Assembly: GCF_000204055.1 (NCBI RefSeq) | Contig: NW_006768775.1 | Coordinates: forward strand, 372,001 to 436,000 | DNA: 64,000 nucleotides | Direction: 5' to 3' | Source: Melampsora larici-populina 98AG31 | Taxonomy: Eukaryota; Basidiomycota; Pucciniomycetes; Pucciniales; Melampsoraceae | In this document: positions 11,262-23,215 of the stretch, piece by piece | How the letters are laid out: each line of letters starts with the position of its first letter | How positions within the stretch are numbered: position 1 is the first letter of the stretch | The notes under the pieces: model-generated | Told to the model about the DNA's origin: nothing | The model's database searches: none | The model's input: the letters and a program-made list of their open reading frames with translations, nothing else | Program-made: the position numbers and the translations under genes

Positions 11262-12862
11262 TATATCAACTCTTGCTTTCAGCGCATTGACGGGCTCTCG
11301 GACTCCCGACTCCCCCTTCCCAACTTACATGGCAAGGAGGGGCTTGCCTATTCCAATCTTAGGAGTAGTCAAAAACATATCAGGTTTTATTTGTGGAAAT
11401 TGGAATGCAAATTCTCAAATGGTTAATCCCCCTTTCACCCAAAAACACTGACATCAAATTGAGTTGTATACCCCTTTTTTTGTTCATTTTTTCTACTTCC
11501 TTGCTTTCAAATCTCCTTTTAGGAAACAGAGACGTTTCTGAACTTTCATTTGAGTCAACGTTTTGGAGATTCTACATACTATCAAAACATCTTATAGCTT
11601 TCAAACTTTCTTGATTTCATACTCATTTGAAAATTAATCTTTTTGGGCTTATCTGTCTCTTTTAAATGCTTAAGTAAGATGATCAATGATCTTTTTCAAA
11701 CAGATTAGATTTGGTTTATCCGTCTTCAGATTTGATCGGCCTTTAACCGTTCTCTCATCAAGTAAACAAACCTGAATTCATATATAGATTGAGAAACTTC
11801 TTGAACTTCTCAATGCCTTGAGTGTTTAAAAATCAATGATTTGTCTTGGCTTTGTCAATGTTCTATCAATTCTATTACTTGTTACGGATAAGCAATGGAA
11901 TACAAAAACTTGGTTGATCTTTTGCAAACATGCAAAAACCAAAAGACTGGGTAAAAAAGATGGTGACTTCATTGTTCATTTGGACTCTGAGCTGTCAAAC
12001 AAGCATGAGGTACCAGGGTGTAATAAAATTCCAAACTTGTCGGTACATATCTTGCTGTGATCATATGTAGTGGTCAATTTAAATGAAGAGATGTCAGATC
12101 TAACGGAAGAAAGTAAGGAAGCTCTTTGTCCTGATTCTCTTGATGAGCTTTGAGTTTGTTTACAATCCTCTCCCTACTGGTCAATAAGATTTCTTTATGT
12201 CAGTTGTTAGAATGAGAGTCTGAGGGTTGAAATGGGTGAAACATTTGAATGATTTTCACCAGGACTGTCTTTTGTCTGTTAATGGGATGACCACAGTAAA
12301 GACAGGGGATGTGACAGGTAGTGTCCCACCTGTCCGTAGTGTGTTATCACCCATGAATTCATGGGTTGTGGGTGGTACTGACAGTCAGTGTCAGTGTCAG
12401 AGCCTGACAGCCACGGCTCTCCCAGTGGCCGCGACCTCTGGCCTAAACTTATCCAAGTACCACACTTATCAGGTTGTGTTCACATCTGTTCATGTCGACA
12501 TCGTGTGAGAAAGGATCCAAACCACCGGACTGTGCAGGACTGTGGGCGCGTCCAGAGTCACACACAGGGGCGGATGCGGCAGGCATATGACGGCGCGCCC
12601 GGATCTGCCAATTTCTAAAATGATGCATGAGGGTTGCACCACTGTAGAAATAAATGCCAGGCTTCAGTGCTATTCTTTGATTGCATGGTTTTAAGTGTTC
12701 ATTCAGTCCTAAGACTATCAAACACTCGGCACTTATTTCTAGTACCATGAAAGCCATGTGGCTGTTCAGGAAAAAGGTTAGTAGTAGCTGCTTGATGTGT
12801 GTGTACATGATTATGAGGTATTAAAATTGGGTAAAAGCAATCAGGGCACATGGAAGGAGAGG
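11262..12862. other. No gene seen
   Basis: AT-rich sequence with poly-pyrimidine tracts. Around 12380-12420 there is a short CAGTCAGTGTCAGTGTCAG run. Open frames are short, overlap in several phases and match nothing I recognise. Confidence 0.3.
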
Positions 12863-13905
12863 TCACTCCCAAGGCGAAGGGGTGTCCAAAGGATAGTGCA
12901 CGTCAGTGACGGTAGCCCAGACCCATCTGGTCTGGAATTGCCAGCTTGAGTTGCAGTAAGTTGCTATGGCTTTGAAGGCTCTGGTGTTAGACAGGATTGT
13001 CCTGTTCATTTGGGTTCTGAGTTGGAAAGTGGTTTTCTTGAGTCTTGCAAGGGGTTGTTTGTATCTGTGGCAAATGAAAAGGAAGTTTTCAACAGTCTCA
13101 AGCCCCTCCTGGCATTTACAGGTGGGTTTAACCGCCAACTTAAGTATGTCTCACAGGCAGACCCTTTTTCCTTGCAATCTCCGGGGTCTGAAGAGGGCCT
13201 TTAGACTTATCCACCAGGTTCTGGTGAGCCAGTGGTTCAAATATTGATTTTGGCTTGGAGGTTTTTTCAAACCTCAGAATCGCCCACTTTGTCTCATTCT
13301 ACCCTCATGCTGATTTGAACTGGGCGGACCTGTGCCCATTCTCATCATATCTGTCTATTTAGATTTCTCATATCTTGCTCTGAGTTTTCTCAATAAAGAA
13401 AGAAACATTGAAATTTGAAATTTGGTTACTGTATTTTTGAAACAAAATGTACAAAGGACCTAAACACATTCTTCTTTCTCTTGCAAGAAGATTGATGATT
13501 GATCAGTGAACTTTGATCTAAACCCAAACTTGTTCATCTAGATGTTTTGAAGAGATTCCTCCCCTCAGAGATTCCATATTGTATCAACTACAGAAGATGC
13601 AAGGCTGTAGAAGAGGAGGGCCTCTTTGGGTCCCTGCTTACTCACCAAAAGTAGCTGATGTATTGCAATTCCCTCTCCAGGGCACCAAGCTTGCAAAGGT
13701 AAGAAAGCCACTGCAAGCTCGGGACTTGAGTTGATTTAGGGTTGATGGGTTGATTGGAGCGGTTCAAGTATAACTTTAGAGGTGTGTGACCTAATTGCAG
13801 TTGTGTTATTGTGGTCATTTGATGGTACATGAGTTGTGAGATGCTGTCTAAGTGGTTTGTCAAGTGAGGCTTATGCCCCAATTGTTTGATGCTGTTGTTG
13901 CTGAA
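12863..13905 (-). pseudogene. Decayed LINE ORF2 tail (Tad1-like)
   Basis: Two minus-strand frames match in order the C-terminus of ORF2 of the intact LINE in this window. The first (13642-13900) has QLGHKPHLTNHLDSISQL and ITQLQLGHTPLKLYLNR, against LGHQPQQKSHLKHLSNL and ITKLRSGHIELNQYLNK. The second (12863-13138) has CKCQEGLETVENFLFICHRY, against CECQEGIESVEHFLFTCRKF, followed by AFKAIATYC against AYKAIAQYC. About 600 bases of unrelated sequence (roughly 13139-13735) separate the parts. It is a 5'-truncated, interrupted remnant of a relative, clearly diverged from the intact copy. Confidence 0.8.
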
Positions 13906-14998
13906 AGTTTCAGTTTGTGGGTGCCACAGGTGCCACAGGTGTCAGATATTGTAATTCATAATCACAAACTCATATACAGTGTCACTTGAGCTCTCCTGAG
14001 ATTTGTAGCCTTAGCAAACCCTTGTGTGAGGTCCACTTGACTTGAGACTCTCACAGAAGCCGAGAACCAAAACACATCTTTGGTATCTCAAAACTTAAAT
14101 AGTAGCATAGAGAGGCAGTGTTTGAACAGACTAACAACAGCACTCACCGCAGCAGCTATCAGTACATATAAGGGAATCATCCCTCATCTATCTAAGGAAA
14201 AGATGAGCTTCCAACAATGGAGGGCTACACTACACCTCTTTCTATCTTCTTAGTTTGATGTATACCTAGTGAGAAAATTTTCATTGTGGTATTGTGCACT
14301 GTACCAGGGAGGTGTTGGGGGTGGCCGGTCAATAGATTTGGGTTTTGTAGCTCAGGGAAGCCTTGGTGTGATGATGTGCCTGTCCCTTGCACATATTCAA
14401 AAAAACAATTCTCCAAAAGCCCAGAGAGGATAGAGGAACCAGTACTAGCTAGTAGAGCTTGAAGGACATCAAGAGCCATTCATGTGATGGTCAAGGCCAC
14501 AATGCAGACACAGAAGTGATCTTCAGTCCAAGTGTTTCACCAGCTTTATCAAGGATCCCTCCAATGATTTTCCATAGTTCAAAAAACCATAGACTGTATC
14601 TTAACCCAGGCTGTTACTACAGACCTGAATGCAAATTTAATGGTCAATAGAGTGATGTGAACAAACTCCCGCAGACCACACCCTGTTCAAGTGGTCAGTG
14701 ATGAAAAAATTTTGATGAGTGGATGGCAGACCTTGGTCATCTTAGACTTCATAAGCCGTCTCACTCTAGCAGACTTTGTATAGCTCTCAACAGGGGAATG
14801 CAGCTCTGGATGTCAGAATTCAATCTTCATCTTGACTGACAGCAAAAATTTCCATGGGGCACAAGCTTGATCATAAAATGAAACATTTATGCAACTGTGA
14901 GCATATAAAATGATGTCTCTTTCTCCAATTCCCTTGTGATTCTCCTCACTTCACACTTCTTGCTGTTTCCCACACTTGTCACACTATCAACAGTCTAA
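13906..14998. other. No gene seen
   Basis: Repeat-flank-like sequence with a short GTGCCACAG duplication near 13920. No supported gene. Confidence 0.3.
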
Positions 14999-16127
14999 TC
15001 AAAACACATTGCATATTCCAAATCTTTGTATATTTCTTCTTTATAATCAGTATCTTTATTTCTTTCATTTTTTTTGTAATTTCTTTTACACCAGAAATTG
15101 AGAAATCTAAAAGTCATTTAGCAAAAAAAGTTTGTTTAAACACATGACCAAAGAACAATCTGAGAAAACTCTATTCTGGTTGAGCATAGCATTTACCACT
15201 TGGTAATTCCCATTGGCACCACCCAAAATTCAGAAAACAACAGTCCTCCAATGAGGTTCAAGAATTGAGTTCAATTTGTAGATGTAACAGTTGCCTGCCA
15301 TCAAATGGAATGGTAACCCACAAAGTTCCTGAACCTTGTGAACTTTTCAAGATCCTTTGTTTTGGCAAAATTCTGAACCTCATCATAATTTTCCCCAAGT
15401 TTCCGCATTTGATGGTATAAAATGTACATACAGGAAATCTCTCTCAAAAAGACCAGCCTTGTCAGAGGCAAAAAAAACTGTAAATGGATTTCTTTCTTTT
15501 GGTCTGTGCTGTTACCCAGCCGCCCCAACAATCAAACAAAGAAACACAATCTAAATGATAATTTTACAATCCAACCTTGAGTATCATTTGAGGCACAATT
15601 TCCCTTATTGTTGGGTGGTACTAATATCCAACTTAGTCCCAGTACTTATGCATACTGAATAGAACCTCTTAGGGCAGTTCAAGTTATCAAGAACAATTAG
15701 AAGTGCTTTGGCCTCCATGTGCTGTAAAATTTCAGAACTTCAACTTTCATTTTGTCATGTATGTGCTCCTCAGGTAGGACTTTCTCAGTGTTTCAAAGAA
15801 TTATAAGCAGCATCTTGCTGTAGGCACAGTGATTTCTCATTGCCGTTTCAAACTTGAACTGCCCTATTGCTGTGAAATATCACAAGCCATTATGTGTATG
15901 GCCTTCTTGAAAATCATTTTTTGGTTGGCCAAGGTGTCAGTGGTGTCAAACAGAAAATATTCTTGTCAAGTGTCTTTTGGGTCATGAGGTTTAAAAGGCT
16001 TTTTTTGATATAATAGTTCCATTTCTGCTGCTAGATAAATCAAACAAGATTACAAAAATAAGAGAAAGAAATACTGATACTGAATATAAGAAAGATACAA
16101 AGATTTGGAATATGCAATGGGTTTTGA
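14999..16127. mobile_element. 1.13 kb element with long inverted ends
   Basis: Left end TCAAAACACATTGCATATTC (then CAAATCTTTGTAT and a pyrimidine-rich stretch to about 15090) is repeated in inverse at 16040-16127 with small indels. The inside has no coding capacity. No target duplication is clear, so superfamily is open. Confidence 0.6.
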
Positions 16128-16331
16128 CCAGAATTTTGGATATACAAGAAATTTTAGTTTTTGAAACAGTCTTTTTTGTTGTGAGATGAGATATACCAAT
16201 AATCTCTTCAAGTTCAACTGTTGTTGAGGATGATGAGGTTAAGATTATATTGCTGATGACAAAATCTAAAATGAGATATCATTTTTTAGGTTATAAACTA
16301 CCAGCAAAACTTCAACATCTCTACCAGTTTT

Positions 16332-17471
16332 CTAACGGAAAAGATGAAAAAGGTGTGGGTTTCTTCGAATTGCTCTTGCGTGTCTACGTAGAGATAATAA
16401 CTGGTATTCTTGTTTTTCTTCCTCAGTCAGTTTGAACACATTGCCAGATTCTTGGATTGTTTCTTGATTCTCAACAGAGATTTCAAGCTCATTCATCATG
16501 CTATCTTCACCGTCAAATAAAGAATTAAAAGATTGATCGGCTTCCTCTGCTTCAGAAGATACTGGTGATAATAATACATCCTCGAACTCTCCGTCCTCGC
16601 CTTCTTCTTCTTCGCAATCAAACCCAGCTGATATCCTGGTGATGGTTTGGTCGAATGATAGGCATTCAATATCGGAGTCAAATCCCATTTCTTTTTCAAA
16701 CTCCTTTGCCAATTCATCAATATGGTCGTCCCATTCTTCATCAGTAGCAAGATGATTGATTTGCTCATTCCATGAAAGATTTTTGAACGAGATTGGTTCA
16801 AGTAGTGACTTTCGTTCAGCTAGTAGAATATCCGTGGGATTAGGCGTGGATACTGAGTCGACTTTTTGATAGATGAGAGGGTTTTCGATGGAATCGTCTT
16901 CGAACAGAGAATTGAAGGAGCTTTCAGATTCATTGTTGATTTCTTCTTGTGAATCGCAGGAGTAGCAGGATAAACTGTCCAAAGATACCAAGCTAGCCGG
17001 CGATCTGAGAAGCTGGATCTCAACTGTGCCATGGTCGCGGTATAAAGAATTGAATCCAGTATCACAGTTTTCTCCCGAATTATCAGTGACCAATGGAAGT
17101 TGATCATCAGAGGATGTGATCTAAAAGTAAAAGGAATAAGCATCTATTTCAATTGATCGTGATCAATTGTCGCAGACAGAAAATAAACATACCTCAACCA
17201 GGGTTTGAGGAGTCCAAGTAAGAAGCTTATCGCTTGGGAAGAGCTTGAAGGGGTACGACAGCACGACATCCTGATAGCACAATGATAAACAGATCAGAGA
17301 TCTGGCTTCCGTATCAAGCTAAAGAAATGAACGGCTTACATCTTGTCGGATCGAGGAATCTCCGGTGATCTTGGTATTGAGTGCATTTCGAAGAATGGCT
17401 CGCTTGAGATGAAACCAAGTGTCGACAGAAGACATTGCAGCAAGATTCAAGCCAAGGTTTGTCAAAGACAT
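16332..17471 (-). CDS. Unrecognised acidic protein with three FNSL motifs
   Basis: Three exons: 17471-17340 (ATG, 44 codons), 17270-17193 (26 codons) and 17120-16332, with GTAAG..CAG and GTATG..TAG introns, all in phase 0, giving 332 residues. The start is chosen because the first exon opens with MSLTNLGLNLAAMSSVDTWF and joins cleanly to DVVLSYPFKLFPSDKLLTWT. The long third exon is strongly acidic (for example EEEEGEDGEFED) and carries FNSLYRD near residue 93, FNSLFED near 139 and FNSLFDG near 268, evenly embedded in Ser/Glu-rich sequence. The C-terminus is basic and probably helical (EEKQEYQLLSLRRHARAIRR). No domain is recognised. It lies divergently from RPC82, 1.47 kb apart. The repeated motif suggests short linear docking sites, which is inference. 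Confidence 0.75.
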
Positions 17472-18939
17472 TTTTTGAAAGTAAATGTGAAGATTGTGAT
17501 AACGCGGATGATGGATGGAAAGCACTCTGCAATTGCAATGAAGATTTGGATGAAGGATGATAGAGGGGGTGAGGCTTTAATCAATGGAGAACACGGGTTG
17601 CTGATGGAATTGATGAGTTGATGGAGAAAGTGATGTGGATGGATAAGAAGGTAGAGTGACGAGTGCGAGAAACCACAAGAAGTGTGAAGAGGATTGAAAG
17701 AGAATCAAAGAATCAGACTTCCTTATATACGCTCACAGTTGCACATAGCTTCATTTTACATTCGAGCTTGTGCGCCATGAATATTGTGCCGTCAGTCAAG
17801 ATGGAGATTTCATGCCGACACCAGGTCCGAGTCACGCTCAGTTGCCCTGTCAAGCGCTAGAAGTCTGCTAGAGTGGGACGGGTTATGAAGACGGCCAAGC
17901 TCTGGCCTCCGCGCATCCAAAGTCTTTCATCAATGACCATTTGAAGAAAGAAAGGATCGCGCCGGAGTGATAGGGATTTCAGTCGCATTACTCTATCGTC
18001 CATTAAAATCACGTTCAACTTCAGGTCTGTTATCGGAACCTGGGTTGTGATATGGACTATTAATTTTTCAACCTCGGACAATCCTCAGAGGGATCCTCAA
18101 CAAAAAGTTTCTTCCAGACTTTTGAAAAGTTTGTTTCAAATTTTCATCAATCATGAATACGGCTAGAGGGCTACTTGGCGTGCAGTGTCCTGATGCCAGT
18201 TGAGGCTCTTGTCGCCTGACTTCTTTCTCTATGTGGTCAAGTGCGTAAACAGATTTGATCGTGAGGTCTCTACTGTGGAGTCAAAGACCTCACATTTCCA
18301 CAGTCCCGCTTTGCAAGACAACTCAAACGATGTATCTGTTGCATGTTCTTGAGTTTCATGTGATTCTGCCTCACTCCATCCAATGACTTCGTGTCCTGGC
18401 ATCCACAATGTTTTGGATTTGGCTCTATTACAGAGAGCTAGCGCAGGGAACATGTCCTTAATTGTTTCGGGGCGCATGAAGCAATAACGCAACTTTGTTC
18501 ATAGATATTTGTACAATAGGTTCGAGTTGGAAAGGCTCAAATGCACTGTCCCTACATCAAAATGATGTTTCTATTATTTCTTTAGAAAATTTTCAGAAAG
18601 CCCCACCTGCGACTCACGATGCTAGTGACTTTTTTTATGTTTTTTGAAGGGCTGGTAGGCCAAGGTACGCAAAGTTTCACCCAATTTTTGCCAACTTGAG
18701 ACGCACTATGATAGAAGGGCAAAGAAAGATGTCAAAGAAACTCACAAAGGCCCTGCAAAGTTTCGAATTTTGAGGCCATCGGATCTGGTCGAGTTTGTAC
18801 ATATCCGAGTCGGATCTCATTTTTTCGAAAAACCCGTGAAGCATATTTAAACTTCAAACCCACAAATCCTGAATCCGACTCAGCATTTTCCTTCGACACC
18901 TTCAAAAGTCAAATCAAGTCAAACTGAATACTAGAATCG
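17472..18939. other. Divergent intergenic region with coding-like minus-strand stretches
   Basis: Shared upstream region of the minus gene ending at 17471 and RPC82. Minus-strand frames at 17857-18081 (with LMDDRVMRLKSLSLRRDP) and 18229-18492 look somewhat protein-like but lack start, splice context and recognisable family; they may be relics. A short inverted pair ATCCGAGTCGGAT / ATCCGACTCAG is seen near 18805-18883. Confidence 0.35.
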
Positions 18940-21505
18940 ATGATTGGTCCACAAGATATAACTCTATGTGAACATTTATTAACCACGCTATATGGTCACG
19001 CTTGTGGAGTAAGTCAAGATTCATCTCAATCTCAATGTTCAAATATAAAGTCACTAACATTAAAAACTTGAATTCAATGTAAATAGGAAATCGGCTCACT
19101 TTTACTGAGAAGAGGTCGTTTACCATTCTCAAGTTTGGTGAAATTATCATCACTCACTTCTCACTCGATCCGATCGGCACTTATAACTTTAATTCAACAA
19201 AAGTAAGGGAGATTTTTCTCGAATAGATTTATGAAGGTAAACTTTGATTCTGATGAAAAATATCACTTTGTTTTGTTTTGTCACAGCTGTGTTTGTCATT
19301 CGGAAACTTCAAGCGCAAGCACATCAACTCAAACTAATTCACCAGAATATTTCGAAGTGATACCAAATGAAATTTTAGCTAGAATTCGATTTGGGAAATA
19401 TATCACGATTGTTGATGAATTATTTGGTATTGAATCAAGTTCGATTATTGAATTTGTTTTAGAGAATGGAAAAATAAGAATCGGTCAACTTATCGCTTCA
19501 CTATTATCAAATTCAAATTCAAATTCGATGAAATCGGATTCAGATTCACATGAAGTGAAAAGCGAATCTTTAAAAAGTTAGTCTTTCAACTTCTTTCATA
19601 AACCAAAAGGTTCTTTATTCTAAATTAATCTTTCAACTTTTGTTGTTTTTTGGATTGCTCTTCCTTGCTCTGATTAGCTAATTGATGTTTGTTTTTTTCA
19701 TTTTCTTCTAAGAGAGTCAAATCATTCGATCCAACATCTTAAACTTACTTTCTGAACGTTTCTTAAAGCCTTCTCAACCATCACACTCAATTGCATCACT
19801 GGACTTGGAACTTGCATGGGAAAAACGTCAGTGCCTTTATTCCCTTTATCTCCTTCAACTACAAGATTTAATCAATCTCTGTTTTTCGTTTCCTTTTCCA
19901 GAGATGATTAGCGAGATCCCAGGTATACCAACACCCAAGGATTTAAGAGCCGTAAAAGAACGTGTAGTAGATAAAGTAGTAGTAGAGCGGGATCGAGAAT
20001 TCGATGAATTATGTGCCTTTGATCTTGTAAGTTGACCGCTGTTTTTAGAAGTTGACTGATCGTGATCTCATCAAAGTCTCATCAAAATGAAAATGTTTAC
20101 TATGTTTAGAAAAAAAGAAAAATGACGATTGATGCAGGTGGTCGAGGTGGGAAACGATCAAAGATAGAGGAGTCGATCTTAGATGTTAGTCTTTTTGTTT
20201 GTGCTATCATATTTCTTCAACTGAAGATTGATCTGTACAGGATGACATGTTTGTACGAGTGAATTACGATAGATTTGATATCAAAATTCGAAATTCAGTC
20301 AGTACACTCCTTATATTTGGAAAAAAGACATGTTCATTGATTTTACTTTTTTAGATATTTGAACAAGAGTGCTTAAGGTCTTACAACCAAGAAGCCGCAC
20401 TTGTGATGAAAGCAATGTTATCCTTGGCTGAAGCTAAGCAAAGGGATACTCAAGATCTAGTTTCAGGTAAGCCCTGAATATCTGGTTTCACCTTTTCCGC
20501 TTTCGCAGCTCTCAAGGATTTTAAGGCTGCCTGAATTGAGACAATCTCTGTTTTTAGAACCGATCTCTGCTCAATCAATTGTAATCAGATTAGGAGATCA
20601 AGCCAAAAAGCTCAAAACTTGTTTTCCAACAAAAACAAGTAATGGACAATTCAATTTAAAACTGAAAAATACTGGAGATCTTGCAGCCGAAGTACTATCA
20701 ATCATATCGAAACAAGATGATTTTGGTACCTCAAGTACATCAGTATTTGTAAATGGAAGTCTAGATAAACTTTTATCACAAATGAATCCAATTGCCATGG
20801 TTTCAGAGAAAAAGGGAAATTCGACTACTTTAGGAGGGAGTGGTAGTGGAGGAATGAGAGAATTTAAAATTGAATATGGAAAGTATTCGGTCGAATTAAG
20901 AAAAGCTTTGGTGACAAGGATTGTTAGGGAGACACTCGGTATTGAAGCGGCTAGAGTGGTTAGGATCTTGTTGAACAAAGGTAGATTAGATGAGAAACAT
21001 GTATGTTCATTTTCTATCTGCATCCGACCTGAATAGATATTGAACCTTGTTTTTCTTTGCTTCATCTTGATGATTACCTTCAATTCAAAAGCTAGCAAAA
21101 TTTGCTATGATGACATTGAAAGATTCAAGAGAATTATGTTTAAAATTATCAACTCAAAACATAATTGAATTACAAGAAATCCCCAAAACTCAAGATAGAA
21201 TGCCATCAAGAACCTATTATTTATATTTTATAGATTTTAAAAAATTAAATTTAAACTTGATTAACAAATTAAGAAAATCACAAATTAATTGTATAGAAAG
21301 GATTTATAAAGAATTGAACTCAAATCGAAATTTGATTTCAAAAATCAATCGTAAAGATATCTTTAACGATTTAAATCAATTTTTAAATCATTGGGAATTA
21401 ATTGAATTTAATAGATTGAAAATCAAATTACAAGCTTTAGAAGTTGCTAAAATTAGATTAGAAAGAGATTTGTTTATACTTAGAGACTTACCTTGGGTTG
21501 GATGA
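18940..21505 (+). CDS. RPC82: DNA-directed RNA polymerase III subunit RPC82 (RPC3)
   Basis: Ten exons: 18940-19008, 19087-19202, 19287-19576, 19713-19826, 19902-20026, 20110-20184, 20241-20297, 20355-20466, 20558-21000 and 21092-21505, adding to 604 codons plus TGA. All borders are GT..AG and all phases agree. RPC82 is the winged-helix subunit of the Pol III C82/C34/C31 subcomplex, which acts in promoter opening and initiation in the nucleus. The N-terminal winged helix (about residues 5-65) reads EIGSLLLRRGRL then SIRSALITLIQQNCV. The mid part shows YFEVIPNEILARIRFGKYI and IEFVLENGKIRIGQL. Later come YSVELRKALVTRIVRETLG and the family hallmark AMMTLKDSRELCLKL..PSRTYYLYFIDF (near residue 500). 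Length is normal for fungi. Ser/Asn-rich loops (SNSNSNSMKSDSDS, GGSGSGG) are lineage insertions. No damage is seen. Confidence 0.93.
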
Positions 21506-22888
21506 TTACTCAAGTTTTGCAGTTTTTTGTTCTGTTTTGTTTAAATGAAGTTACGTTTTTTGAAAATTTCAATGAGATTTTTTTCCGTGTTTTTTAATGT
21601 AAACGAAGTTATATATGTTTTTCGTAATTTGTCTAGCTTTGAGTTTATAAAGCTTTGTTGATATATAATTTGATAAACTTCAATCATAACAGAGGTTGTT
21701 TTGCGGCGGGTAGTAGTTTCAAGGTATAAACTTGTCATACGCAAAACAGCACCTGTACAAGGGCCTTGAAATAAATTTCATGTCACAAGATATCAATAAC
21801 ACTTCATGGAAGTTGATGATGGATTAGAGCAATGACATGTATCATAGATTGTCATAAATTAGAAAGAGGAGAGAAACCCAAATGCATATGTGGAACCAAA
21901 TAACAAAACTGAAAACTTGCACCCCTCCATCCCTCCTCTGGTGAAGGTGAAAATGTAATCAGTTTTTATAAGGTGTTGATGAATGGGTGGAAGACACAGT
22001 GTTTTATAAGGCTACTGATAGAGTGGTTCAATTTTCAAGAGATGCCATGGAATGATGGATTCACACTGCAAGAAAACAGCACTTATAAGAATACATCCAT
22101 TCTCTGCAATTTCAAGCAATTTAGAGCCTTGATAAAACCTCTGTGCCAACTCTGAATGAGAAATATATGTATATAAATTTATTGATTTGAAAATATTTAT
22201 TGCAGAAGCTACCATTGAAATCAAAAAAGGTATCAAAACATAAAATAGACCTGCTAGATGAAGAAAAATGGAGAACAGGAAAGTACACAAATCTGAAATA
22301 CAACAACTACATGTTGATGCTATTCAAAGATTGATCTGATCACTTGAAGTAACTAACAGAATATGTCAATCTCATCGCAGCATAAAAACAAAAGTGTGTT
22401 TCAGATATCACACTGACAAAGAACCTTATCAAGCAATAAGAGCATTCATACCTGCTACAGCAGCAACAGAAACTAAGCAAAGGTTCACAGGTGCCTCAAG
22501 GAAGCTTGTCTGCAATTCTCCTTCCTACATTTCACCTCTCATAATTACTATTTGTGGTACTTTTGCAAACTTTTGAGCTCTTCTCTCTCCATCCAAGATT
22601 TACTTAATCATTCTTGAGTGTAGGTGAGTAACTCAAAGTTTGTGGATTCACCAAGCAGGGTGGGGGGGGCTTTGGACCGCCTAACCTGCTGGGTTTCTAT
22701 CTGTGACTATCTCTGAGGCCTCCAACCCGGCATTGTGTTGCACTAATCTTGAAGCTGTGTATGCATGGGGTCTCCAGAGAGATGGAGTCTAAGCCATGGG
22801 ACAGTGGGTGGGTTCAAAATTTCTATGTCACAGGAGTCCAAAGACACAACAACTTTCAATTGTTACCCTCTTGCCAAGGCTGCCACTG
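21506..22888. other. 3' flank of RPC82 and AT-rich sequence; no gene
   Basis: Short open frames in several phases, none with recognisable content. Confidence 0.3.
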
Positions 22889-22995
22889 TACAGTCCCCTC
22901 CAAGTGGTTTACGTAATCATTCAAGTTCTGCAGTGCCGGGGCCGGGGCCTGTTGCGAACCCAATGATTACAAATCCTAGGCGTGGGGACGTGTAC
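22889..22995. mobile_element. Short inverted-end element, copy 1
   Basis: Starts GTACAGTCCCCTCCAAGTGG and ends GTGGGGACGTGTAC, imperfect inverted ends. The inside contains TTTACGTAATCATTCAAG and a GGGGCCGGGGC run. A second copy is at 46297-46401 with about 80-90% identity by eye. Confidence 0.55.
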
Positions 22996-23215
22996 TATAC
23001 TATACTATACTGAGACTATACTTGGTATAGTATAGTTCAACTATACTGTACTTGAGCTATATTTGGTATAGTATAGTACAACTATACTATACTGAGTATA
23101 GTATAGTATAGTTCCAACTATACTGAGTATAGTATAGTTCCAACTTACTGAGTATAGTATGGTACAATTTAAACTATACTATACCCAATTATATTCATAC
23201 CAGTATAGTATAGTG
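22990..23215. repeat. ACTATA/TATAGT palindromic satellite
   Basis: Irregular array of ACTATACT, GAGTATAGTATAG and TTCCAACTATACTGAGTATA units. The sequence is built almost only from ACTATA and its complement TATAGT, so either strand can fold into many alternative hairpins. It directly abuts the short inverted-end element. Confidence 0.75.

Noticed and set aside
20598..21098. 166-codon minus frame
   Set aside because: Antisense to exons 9 and 10 of RPC82.
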